Source: Nitrospiraceae bacterium UBA6905 (GTDB taxonomy: Bacteria > Nitrospirota > Thermodesulfovibrionia > Thermodesulfovibrionales > UBA6898). Taken from it: 28,778 bases of DNA. The stretch's first letter is position 1. Each line of letters begins with the position of its first letter. Positions 14,772-21,590 of this stretch are shown piece by piece. Location of the stretch: NCBI GenBank assembly GCA_002451165.1, contig DKBH01000049.1, positions 1 through 28,778 of the forward strand, written 5' to 3'. Under the pieces are notes generated by a model. It did not search any database. It was not told the origin of the DNA and was given only the letters and a program-made list of their open reading frames with translations. A program made the translations under genes and the position numbers.

Positions 14772-15227
14772 ATGAGCATATTGAGAAAAATTTTTGGTGC
14801 TAAGCAAAGGTCACAAGAAGAACTGCTGCAAAAAGCTATATCTGGAGCAAACGGGGTCGTAAATGACTATGGCGACTTCATGCAAAGCTCCGCTTTCCCG
14901 ATACCCGGATTTATTGCCGATACTAAGAAGCTACCCCATGAAAAAGAAACTATTAAATCAGCCATTATTCTTTGTCTCAAACTATGTGAAGATTCTAAAA
15001 TGAAGGAAATGCTTAAAGCCGCTTATATTAGCCTCGCAGATTTCCAGAACGACGTTGGCGAAACAGACGTGGGTTTTGATTTTCGTACAGGCATAGATTT
15101 TAATGATAAAACTCAACTTCACGCTATCGCTCAAAAATTAACAGAAATGAAACCGTTCTACGATAAATTTAGTAAACAAGCGGAGGATGAACGCCAGTCC
15201 CTTCTAAAGGATATCAGCAAGTTCTGA
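14772..15227 (+). CDS. Small soluble protein of unknown function
   Basis: The product is 151 residues without a signal peptide or membrane segment. It starts SILRKIFGAKQRSQEELLQK and is largely helical, with a charged C-terminus (YDKFSKQAEDERQSLLKDIS). No known motif is seen. It lies 150 bases after selC, in an AT-richer zone, and no strong ribosome binding site precedes the ATG. The open frame and its composition look like a real gene, probably acquired. Confidence 0.6.
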   Translation: MSILRKIFGAKQRSQEELLQKAISGANGVVNDYGDFMQSSAFPIPGFIADTKKLPHEKETIKSAIILCLKLCEDSKMKEMLKAAYISLADFQNDVGETDVGFDFRTGIDFNDKTQLHAIAQKLTEMKPFYDKFSKQAEDERQSLLKDISKF

Positions 15228-15335
15228 CGCCAGGTCATTGCTAACGGCAATCATAAGGGGTGCGGAATCTAAAAATGACAAATTCCTACAGCTATTCCCG
15301 CGTCCCATTCGACTGAAAACTTGGGCAACATTGGG

Positions 15336-15758
15336 TTAATTAAGGGAACCATGTGTAACGTGCAATAGAGCCTTATCACCCGTTTCAATCAGTTGAGTTG
15401 CACTAATTGCCTCGATAACTGTGAACTGGCGGGTTTTCTTATTTAGGTAGAACGTCTCCGTGCTACCGGTTATCGAAACGAAAAGCAATACGACTATATC
15501 TTTGTCTTCAAAAACCTTCTTTGTTTCCACACCGTGTCCGCTCGGCCAAGTAACAAAAGGCTCCGGCATAGTCAGGTTAGCGAATGTGATTTGGGCGCCT
15601 ACCTTCTGGCGTTCTGATTTGCTCACAATGCCGATGAAGCCATCTCTATCTGCTCTGTCAGCCGCTTGCGATAATAGCGGGGGTAAAAATAACAACGCTA
15701 GAACTAGCGAGAGAGAACAGAGATTAGAGTGAATTGTTGTTGTGCGCAAAATTGTCAT
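15336..15758 (-). CDS. Small secreted protein of unknown function
   Basis: The product is 140 residues from the ATG at 15758, chosen because AAGGAG lies seven bases upstream; a TTG at 15779 has no such site. A signal peptide (SLVLALLFLPPLLSQAA) is cut at about residue 32. The remainder, about 105 residues, is a small beta-rich domain (QITFANLTMPEPFVTWPSG, VVLLFVSITGSTETFYL) with no recognised motif. The gene starts 16 bases after an attC-like palindrome in the orientation expected of a gene cassette. Confidence 0.6.
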   Translation of the reverse strand: MTILRTTTIHSNLCSLSLVLALLFLPPLLSQAADRADRDGFIGIVSKSERQKVGAQITFANLTMPEPFVTWPSGHGVETKKVFEDKDIVVLLFVSITGSTETFYLNKKTRQFTVIEAISATQLIETGDKALLHVTHGSLN

Positions 15759-15773
15759 GTATAGCTCCTTGTG

Positions 15774-15834
15774 GCCCAACAGCTAAATTCACGCGACCGG
15801 CTACGCTAGCGCGTGAAGCGCTGTGTCAGGGCTA
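15774..15834 (-). repeat. attC-like imperfect palindrome between two orphan genes
   Basis: On the minus strand the sequence runs from the stop of the upstream gene as GCCCTGACACAGCGCTTCACGCG, a 14-base spacer, then CGCGTGAATTTAGCTGTTGGGC. The inner arms (8 bases, 15810-15817 and 15788-15795) pair perfectly, and ACAGC and GCCC pair further out. The end GTTGGGC (15780-15774) fits the integron recombination box GTTRRRY. The left box is imperfect (GCCCTGAC instead of RYYYAAC). Total length is about 60 bases, as in true attC sites, and it sits directly after one stop codon and 16 bases before the next start. Confidence 0.35.
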
Positions 15835-16302
15835 AGTAGGTTCTCGCCATTGCGACCCCAACTTTTCCTTCGGTACTTTTTTTAGAAAAACTTCCATTAC
15901 AGAAGTGACTTCATTTGCAAGTGCTACGAAGGGCCACGGTTTGGTGTCAGGGGTGACAGCAAGCCTTGCATATGTAAGGTGTACCACTTCCTTTCCAGCC
16001 CGATATTTGGCCGTAAGAAGAAGCTCTGAAGGTTGGGGGCGGATATTCACCCAGTCGCTAGCCGATGGGAAGAAGTCTTGCGCCACGACGTCATCTTCGA
16101 ACTTTGGTGTGTCGTCGTAAAGAAAATCCATTACGCCCCGAACATGGATACCAAAGGATTCTATGAGGGCGTTCGGAAGCCATCCTTCTTTGGCAATCCC
16201 GGATGCTAGAGCTTGAGCGAGAGACTTCAACATCCACACCTCGTAGTGCAAATGATTGGAAACCTTTTGCAACTCTTCAATCGTTCGCTGTTGTCGCGGC
16301 AT
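15832..16302 (-). CDS. Hypothetical cytoplasmic protein
   Basis: The product is 156 residues with no signal or membrane segment. It has an N-terminal helical part (VSNHLHYEVWMLKSLAQALA, then ALIESFGIHVRGVMDFLYDD) and the stretch KEVVHLTYARL near residue 105. I have seen this general pattern in uncharacterised proteins of accessory regions but cannot name a function. The gene ends inside the attC-like palindrome and no strong ribosome binding site precedes its ATG. Confidence 0.6.
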   Translation of the reverse strand: MPRQQRTIEELQKVSNHLHYEVWMLKSLAQALASGIAKEGWLPNALIESFGIHVRGVMDFLYDDTPKFEDDVVAQDFFPSASDWVNIRPQPSELLLTAKYRAGKEVVHLTYARLAVTPDTKPWPFVALANEVTSVMEVFLKKVPKEKLGSQWREPT

Positions 16303-16589
16303 AGCTTGTTTGCGCCCTCACATCATTATTATGTTGAGTGAATCTTTTTCTAAATTTTATGAGCATGTGGGAATAACGTCAAGCAATAACTGTTAGTTAC
16401 GACTGAAATATTGTATTCAAGGTAAGTCTTACAAAATCTCACTTAGCAAAAAGGATGACGGTACGGCCACTTACCGGATGGTGTTCCATCCCGCCAGCCG
16501 TACCCTCTTTGCAATGGCGGGAAGCTTTAGTTCAGTATTACCGCCCATGAAAGGGTAGTGCCTCCATGCATCGGCGTTATCGGGGCATT
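16303..16589. other. Structured non-coding region between the orphan gene and the capsid remnant
   Basis: No gene is supported. GGTACGGC (16460-16467) pairs with GCCGTACC (16497-16504), and inside it GGATGG (16476-16481) pairs with CCATCC (16486-16491) around a four-base loop. This forms a nested cruciform-like hairpin. A further imperfect arm pair ATGGCGG/CCGCCCAT follows at about 16514-16552. Confidence 0.45.
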
Positions 16590-16921
16590 TCACAACGCCT
16601 GTCCGTCAACGCGAACCGTTGCTCTGAAGGACAAGAGCCGTTCTTTCCAATATGCCGCATTCGTGAAGTCAATCGTGCTGTCTTCCCGCAGACCGATTGC
16701 ATACTGAGACGGGTCACAAAAGATGCGCCTTTTGCGCCATGGGCGCTGGCCTTTTCCGTGATTATTACCGGACGCCCGAACAACGTATTCGGCGCGGCTC
16801 CGGAAACCGTATTCAGGGCTGTTCCTGGTGTCCAGATGAGAGTGTTATTGTCATCTTTGACCCTCATAGGGAGCTTTTCATCAAAATCCGGATTATACCC
16901 ACTGGTATGGCAATGCTCCAT
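16590..16921 (-). pseudogene. Remnant of a phage HK97-type major capsid gene, frameshifted
   Basis: On the minus strand one frame reads LPMRVKDDNNTLIWTPG then PNTLFGRPVIITEKASAHGAKG. After about 16725 the capsid pattern continues in the shifted frame as IFCDPSQYAIGLRED and ERLLSFRATVRVDGQAL, ending at TGA 16592-16590. This is the C-terminal third of an HK97-fold capsid protein (PNTLFGRPV, DxSQYAIGLR and SFRATxRVDG are characteristic). Restoring one base, GGCGACATC instead of GGCGCATC, would rejoin the two frames as KGDIFCD. The N-terminal two thirds are missing, so the gene is dead and truncated. It marks an old prophage insertion. Confidence 0.75.
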
Positions 16922-17151
16922 TGAAGCTCACGCTCTCGGAAATTAGGAGCCAGGCCCATCTCCTCCGCCGCGTGCAACAGATCAACGACCGTCTTGAAAA
17001 TCTCTCCCGGATGCAGGTCCCGGATAACGGCGAAGCCGGCGATCTGAAGAAAAGTCTCAGGGAACTCAATGAGAAAAAAAATCGGGGAGAGTTATCTGAC
17101 AGGGAATTTGAGAAGATCAAAGACAGCATATTGAAAGAGAAAGGGCTGTAA
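16921..17151 (+). CDS. Small SHOCT-like protein
   Basis: The product is 76 residues if started at TTG 16921; the true start is unclear, since the frame stays open further upstream without an ATG. The first 35 residues are helical. The last 30 (LRELNEKKNRGELSDREFEK then IKDSILKEKGL) match a SHOCT-type short C-terminal helix pair, usually found at protein ends and linked to oligomerisation. The gene lies back to back with the capsid remnant and its 5' end overlaps that region, so it may be the surviving tail of a longer gene. No function is proposed. Confidence 0.45.
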   Translation: MKLTLSEIRSQAHLLRRVQQINDRLENLSRMQVPDNGEAGDLKKSLRELNEKKNRGELSDREFEKIKDSILKEKGL

Positions 17152-17471
17152 CTGTGGTCGCATCATGCCGGCTTATATTTCGCCGCCACATCAGCAATTA
17201 AATAGTATCCTCCCTTCTTCAAATCTCTTTACGCATGTCCTATCCATGCACGCTACCCACTACGCCTTGGCCGCCGTATGGTCTCTGTTCACATTATGAG
17301 CATAAGGACTGCTTCCTTACCCCTGCGTTCTTGTCAGCATAGGATAAGCATCTCCCGGATCATCAATACGGAGGGAGGATGCTGGCTTCTCCTCATCCCC
17401 CGTACGGCATCGCGCACAGCCACTCCGGCAGACACATCGCTACATATCCTTTGTGCTAAAATACATCCCTT
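17152..17471. other. Non-coding stretch before the CobA-HemD gene
   Basis: About 320 bases with no supported gene on either strand. The only element I see is the -10 box just before the CobA-HemD start, listed separately. Confidence 0.5.
17454..17462 (+). promoter_or_regulatory. Extended -10 promoter of the CobA-HemD gene
   Basis: TGC-TAAAAT at 17454-17462 is an extended -10 box. No convincing -35 hexamer is present, as is allowed for such promoters. Transcription would begin near 17469, so translation from ATG 17472 would be leaderless, whereas the ATG at 17490 would have AAGGGAAAAAGG ahead of it. Confidence 0.4.
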
Positions 17472-19046
17472 ATGAAAAGGGAAAAAGGCATGGTGTATCT
17501 TGTCGGGGCAGGCCCGGGCGACATCGGCCTGCTCACCGTGAAGGGCCTCCGCTGTCTTCAGAAGGCAGAAGTCGTGATCTATGATTTTCATCTCAATGCA
17601 CAGATTTTGAACTCAATCAACGATACCACTGAACTTATCTACGCAGGAAAGCGCGGCGGCCACCATACCATGACCCAGGACGAAATCAATAGGGCAATCG
17701 TCGAAAAGGCGAAGGAAGGCAAGATCGTATGCCGCCTCAAGGGCGGCGACCCCTTCGTATTCGGCAGGGGCGGCGAAGAGGCGCAGGAACTGGCAAGAGA
17801 GGGAATAATCTTTGAGGTCGTTCCGGGCGTAAGCTCTGCCATAGCTGCTCCGGCATATGCGGGTATTCCCCTTACACACCGGCTCTACTCCTCCTCGTTT
17901 GCCGTCATACCCGGATATGAGGATACAACAAAGGAGGAGTCTGCCATCGACTGGGCAAAACTTGCCACAGGAGTCGGTACCCTGGTTTTTCTCATGGCAG
18001 TAAAGAATATCGGCGAATTGACCCGAAAGCTCATTGAGCATGGCCGTGCTCCGGAGACCGCGGTCGCGGTTGTCCGCTGGGGAACCCGGCCCGACCAGCA
18101 GACGATTGTAAGCACCTTGAAGGATATCGCCGCGCTCGTGAGAGAAAACGACATACGCCCTCCTGCTGTCATGGTCGTTGGCGATGTCGTGAACCTGCGA
18201 CAGGAACTGAGCTGGTACGAAAAGAAGCCACTCTTCGGACAGCGCATCCTGGTGACGCGTGAGCATTCAGGGGGCTTTGAATCTCTTGAGGAGCTGGGCG
18301 CAGAGGTACTCCAGTTTTCTACGATTGAGATTGTCCCGCCGGCATCATGGAGCGAGCTTGATGCTGCGATCGGGAACATCGCCACCTATGACTGGCTTAT
18401 ATTCACAAGTACGAATGGCGTGAAATATTTCTTTTCCCGGCTTTTTGAAAAAGGAGTGGATATCCGGCAGCTGAAGGGCCTGAAGATCTGCGCTATAGGT
18501 AAAAAGACCGAAGCGGCCATAAACCGTCTTGGCATGAGAGTTGATCTGGTGCCCGAGGAGTTCAATGCCGAAGGCCTGATCGAGGCATTTATGCGGGAAC
18601 GTTCAGCGTCAGATTCTCAAAGTTCAGCTGCCGGAGTACGCCGGCCGGAAAGTCTGCTGGACGGCATGCGGTTTCTCCTTCCCCGAGCAGCAGTTGCCCG
18701 TGAGGTATTCCCGGAGCATGTGCGAAAGCTGGGCGGTGTCATCGATGTCCCGACCGCCTATCGTGCTATCAAGCCGGATTATCATGGCAAACGTCTGAAA
18801 CGTTTTCTCAAGGAAGGGAGAATTACGATCGCCACGTTCACCAGCGCGGCCACCTTCAATAACTTCCGGGAGATCATGGGAGAAGATGCAGATACACTTC
18901 TCAAGCAAGTTACGATAGCAGTCATCGGGCCGGTAACAGCAAAGGCGATTGCCAAAGCCGGTCTCAGTGTTGATATCATGCCGCAAGTTGCTACGATAGA
19001 AGCGATGGCCGATGAGATATTAAAATGGGTATTGCGTAAGCAGTGA
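17472..19046 (+). CDS. cobA-hemD: Uroporphyrinogen-III C-methyltransferase / uroporphyrinogen-III synthase fusion (CobA-HemD)
   Basis: The product is 524 residues (ATG 17472; 17490 is a good alternative). Residues 7-250 are a SAM-dependent methyltransferase of the CobA type, with VYLVGAGPGD, RLKGGDPFVFGRGGEE and VPGVSSAIAAPAYAGIPLTH. Residues about 255-520 are HemD, with GQRILVTREHSGG, WLIFTSTNGVKYFF and ATFTSAATFNNF. The enzyme makes uroporphyrinogen III from hydroxymethylbilane and methylates it to precorrin-2, the branch point to sirohaem and cobalamin. Such fusions are common in anaerobes. Sirohaem is the cofactor of the DsrAB encoded downstream on the other strand. The last four bases overlap the next gene (GTGA). 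Confidence 0.95.
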   Translation: MKREKGMVYLVGAGPGDIGLLTVKGLRCLQKAEVVIYDFHLNAQILNSINDTTELIYAGKRGGHHTMTQDEINRAIVEKAKEGKIVCRLKGGDPFVFGRGGEEAQELAREGIIFEVVPGVSSAIAAPAYAGIPLTHRLYSSSFAVIPGYEDTTKEESAIDWAKLATGVGTLVFLMAVKNIGELTRKLIEHGRAPETAVAVVRWGTRPDQQTIVSTLKDIAALVRENDIRPPAVMVVGDVVNLRQELSWYEKKPLFGQRILVTREHSGGFESLEELGAEVLQFSTIEIVPPASWSELDAAIGNIATYDWLIFTSTNGVKYFFSRLFEKGVDIRQLKGLKICAIGKKTEAAINRLGMRVDLVPEEFNAEGLIEAFMRERSASDSQSSAAGVRRPESLLDGMRFLLPRAAVAREVFPEHVRKLGGVIDVPTAYRAIKPDYHGKRLKRFLKEGRITIATFTSAATFNNFREIMGEDADTLLKQVTIAVIGPVTAKAIAKAGLSVDIMPQVATIEAMADEILKWVLRKQ

Positions 19047-19837
19047 TTCCCTCTGGCATAGACAAGTACAGCACGGACCCTCATCGCCCGCGGAACTTTT
19101 TTTCAAGGATATTTCTTCGACCGAGATTCACCTTCTATTTTCAGGTGCTCTGGATAGTATGGAAGAACAGCCGCAGGGCTGAGAAAGGCGTATATCCCGC
19201 GGAAAAATGGGCGGAGAGCAGTTTCGATATCCTGCGCGCCCTGGAGAACATCGGTACGCGCATCACGATAACCGGTATGGCAAATCTGAGGAAGTTCGAA
19301 GGCCCTGCAGTCTTCATTGCCAATCACATGAGCACACTCGAAACGTTTGTTCTCCCCTGCATCGTACAGCCGGTTAAACCGGTGACCTTTGTGGTGAAGC
19401 AAAGCCTTGTCGACATGCGGGTATTCGGCCCGGTGATGCGCTCGCGCGATCCCATCCTGGTAGGCAGAAAAAACCCTCGCGAGGATCTCACGGCCGTTCT
19501 TAACGGAGGGACAAAAAAACTTCAGGCGGGACAGTCGGTCATCATATTCCCGCAAAGCACGCGATCCATCATCTTCAAACCCGAAGAGTTCAATACTCTT
19601 GGCGTTAAGCTGGCGCTGAAGGCGCAGGTCCCCGTGGTGCCGATTGCGCTCAAGACCGATGCGTGGGGCATCGGGAGGATAGCGAAGGATTTTGGGCCTA
19701 TTGATCCCCGAAAGAGGGTGCACTTCGCCATCGGTGAGCCCATGACCATCCGGAATCGGGGTGCAGAGGAACACCAGAAGATTATCACGTTTATCAGGGA
19801 AAAACTCGATCAGTGGCAAGAGGAAGAACAGGCATGA
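19043..19837 (+). CDS. PlsC-type lysophospholipid acyltransferase
   Basis: The product is 264 residues from GTG 19043, overlapping the preceding stop. It belongs to the PlsC acyltransferase superfamily. The catalytic motif usually NHxxxxD reads N94-H95-MSTL-E100, with glutamate in place of aspartate, and the second motif reads FPQSTRS (169-175) rather than FPEGTRS. A hydrophobic N-terminal stretch (FTFYFQVLWIVW) suggests membrane attachment. It would transfer an acyl chain to a lysophospholipid or related acceptor. The two changed motif positions occur together, so they may mark a subfamily. It shares a transcript with CobA-HemD and the following small gene. Confidence 0.85.
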   Translation: MIPSGIDKYSTDPHRPRNFFSRIFLRPRFTFYFQVLWIVWKNSRRAEKGVYPAEKWAESSFDILRALENIGTRITITGMANLRKFEGPAVFIANHMSTLETFVLPCIVQPVKPVTFVVKQSLVDMRVFGPVMRSRDPILVGRKNPREDLTAVLNGGTKKLQAGQSVIIFPQSTRSIIFKPEEFNTLGVKLALKAQVPVVPIALKTDAWGIGRIAKDFGPIDPRKRVHFAIGEPMTIRNRGAEEHQKIITFIREKLDQWQEEEQA

Positions 19838-20082
19838 ATATCCCCAATGAGATGATACGGGAAGTGGTTCTGGAAGTCCCGGAAGGGCACAAGCATCTGA
19901 GGACCCGCTTGCTGCTCCATGACGGGGAAGAATTGATATTTCAGGAAGCAACGATCGCAAATATTGTCAGGGCCTATATCACCGTGAAAACCCACCCCCA
20001 GCGAACAACGATACGGCTCAGAGGAAGAAACCTGCAGCAGAACAAGCCCGGGTTTGCCGACTATCAGCTTCTCGAAGATTAA
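19834..20082 (+). CDS. Small conserved-looking protein of unknown function
   Basis: The product is 82 residues from ATG 19834, which overlaps the acyltransferase stop (ATGA). It starts MNIPNEMIREVVLEVPEGHK and has an alternating strand pattern (LRTRLLLHDGEELIFQEATI, AYITVKTHPQRTTIRLRGR). A compact beta-rich fold is likely. There is no signal peptide and no known motif. The translational coupling argues that it is real and works with its neighbour. Confidence 0.7.
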   Translation: MNIPNEMIREVVLEVPEGHKHLRTRLLLHDGEELIFQEATIANIVRAYITVKTHPQRTTIRLRGRNLQQNKPGFADYQLLED

Positions 20083-20098
20083 TCTTCAGCTTCCAGAC

Positions 20099-20124
20099 AA
20101 AAAAAGAGGGACTCAGCGTCCCTC
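20099..20124 (-). terminator. Intrinsic terminator of the dsr transcript
   Basis: GAGGGAC (20106-20112) and GTCCCTC (20118-20124) form a perfect seven-base-pair stem with a five-base loop. On the minus strand the stem is followed by seven T (complement of 20099-20105). This is a textbook intrinsic terminator 26 bases after dsrD. The stem could also help end the converging plus-strand transcript, though no T-run follows on that side. Confidence 0.85.
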
Positions 20125-20149
20125 CGGAAAACTCTATTTGCGGTGGCTA

Positions 20150-20398
20150 TTATTTTATGAGTCCTTTTTCCCTCAGATATTCTTCACTCGGTATCTCCAC
20201 CGAGCTCGCGCCGCCGCCGTATGAATACATAAGTCTGCCGACATTGATCATCTCGCGAAGGGCCTTCTTGACCTCATCTTTATCAACGCCCGACTCTGCG
20301 TTCACCCCATTGATGATATCCTTCTCTTTCAGTTTCTTCTTGCCCTTTGCAGCTTCACAGAAGGCGAAAATCTTGTTCTGCAGTTCCGTCATCTCCAT
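20150..20398 (-). CDS. dsrD: DsrD
   Basis: The product is 82 residues, close to the usual length. It is a small winged-helix protein (LQNKIFAFCEAAKGKKKLK, EVKKALREMINVGRLMYSYG), with the size and position typical of DsrD after dsrAB. DsrD stimulates sulfite reduction by DsrAB in sulfate reducers and is generally absent from sulfur oxidisers with the reverse-type enzyme. It therefore supports the reductive (or disproportionating) direction. An 86-base gap with a strong hairpin separates it from dsrB. Confidence 0.9.
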   Translation of the reverse strand: MEMTELQNKIFAFCEAAKGKKKLKEKDIINGVNAESGVDKDEVKKALREMINVGRLMYSYGGGASSVEIPSEEYLREKGLIK

Positions 20399-20439
20399 TA
20401 CTTTTTACCCCCGTGATAAGTTTATGTTCCTGAAAAGGG

Positions 20440-20464
20440 AGCAGCCCCGCAAAACGGGGCTGCT
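20440..20464 (-). terminator. Intercistronic hairpin between dsrB and dsrD
   Basis: AGCAGCCCCG (20440-20449) and CGGGGCTGCT (20455-20464) form a perfect ten-base-pair stem with a five-base loop. On the minus strand it is followed by CCCTTTTC, a weak T-run. It may act as a partial terminator or as a stabiliser that sets the ratio of dsrD to dsrAB. Confidence 0.55.
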
Positions 20465-20484
20465 GATCCCGCATGACCGTCTCG

Positions 20485-21555
20485 TTACCACTTGAACGTG
20501 GCTGATGTCCTCATCGTATCACGCATAAACGTAAAGTCGTCGATACACTGGAACGTGAAGTCGATCCCGGTAAGAGAGAAGAACCTCTCCCAACCGATTC
20601 TGTCGATCCACTCGCCGATCCTCTCGTGCTTCCGTGCATGTTTTGCATAGACCTCGACAATGTGCTTGATCGCTGCGACAGCCTTTGGCCAGCGCGGCGG
20701 CTCGTTCGAGATGTAGGGAATGACCAGCTTTGAAAATTTCGGGCTCGTCCTGAGGCTGCTGACTTTCCCGCCGACCACGATGGCTATACCGTCGCGGTCC
20801 GGGTCCTTGATGCTGATGGGAGGGCATACCGTGAAACAGTTACCGCAGTACATGCACTTCTCAGCATTGATCTTGACGCTCTTGTTCGCAGGATCGGGGC
20901 TGATGGCACGTGTAGGGCAGGAACCGATAACGGTCGGCAGTTCGCACATGTTCTTGAAATCCTCGTGCTTGATCACCGGGACCTTGGTATGAACCGCAAC
21001 GACGGCTATATCGGAGCAATGAACCGCGCCGCACATGTTCACGCAGCATGCAACCGCAAGCCTTACCTTGCTGGGCAGCCGCTTGGACTCGAAATACGGC
21101 ATAAGTTCGTCCATCATCGCCTTCACCAGGCCGGATGCATCCGTACATGCGCTATGACAGTGCACCCATCCCTGGGTATGAACGACGTTACTGATTCCCG
21201 CACCGATACCGCCCATCTTGAAGCCCCTCTTGGCCAGATCCTTCTTCAGGGGTTCGACCTGTTTCTCGTCAGACACGAGGAATTCCACATTGTTCCTCGT
21301 GGTATAACGGAAAAAACCACCGCAATATTTTTCTGCGATATCGCAATGCTCACGGATCGTGTCCGTCGCAAGAATTCTCGGGGAAGCAACCCTGACCGTC
21401 CAGAGCTTGTCGCCGCTTTCTGCTACATGCACCATAAGACCGGGATCGATTACCTCATGATATTTCCACTTGCCGTAGTTCTTCTGGATAACCGGCGGCA
21501 AGAACTGCTTATAATGCGGCGGACCAATGTCTGTTTTTCTCTGTGGTAATGCCAT
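20485..21555 (-). CDS. dsrB: DsrB, dissimilatory sulfite reductase beta subunit
   Basis: The product is 356 residues. Sirohaem/Fe-S cysteines appear as VHCHSACTDAS (C133, C137) and ACCVNMCGAVHC (C170, C171, C175, C180). The inserted ferredoxin domain has CPTRAI (C213) and CMYCGNCFTVC (C234, C237, C240, C244). It pairs with DsrA to reduce sulfite in the cytoplasm. The ribosome binding site AAGGAGGAG precedes the ATG, 35 bases after dsrA. Confidence 0.96.
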   Translation of the reverse strand: MALPQRKTDIGPPHYKQFLPPVIQKNYGKWKYHEVIDPGLMVHVAESGDKLWTVRVASPRILATDTIREHCDIAEKYCGGFFRYTTRNNVEFLVSDEKQVEPLKKDLAKRGFKMGGIGAGISNVVHTQGWVHCHSACTDASGLVKAMMDELMPYFESKRLPSKVRLAVACCVNMCGAVHCSDIAVVAVHTKVPVIKHEDFKNMCELPTVIGSCPTRAISPDPANKSVKINAEKCMYCGNCFTVCPPISIKDPDRDGIAIVVGGKVSSLRTSPKFSKLVIPYISNEPPRWPKAVAAIKHIVEVYAKHARKHERIGEWIDRIGWERFFSLTGIDFTFQCIDDFTFMRDTMRTSATFKW

Positions 21556-21590
21556 ATTTAATCTCCTCCTTAAGTATGTATCGTTGAAAT

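Noticed and set aside
16566..16946. Plus-strand frame of 126 codons
   Set aside because: It is antisense to the capsid remnant, whose capsid motifs are clear on the minus strand.
17613..18385. Minus-strand frames inside the CobA-HemD gene
   Set aside because: Both domains of CobA-HemD are intact on the plus strand; these are shadows.
19103..19960. Minus-strand frame of 285 codons
   Set aside because: Antisense to the acyltransferase; no recognisable protein pattern.
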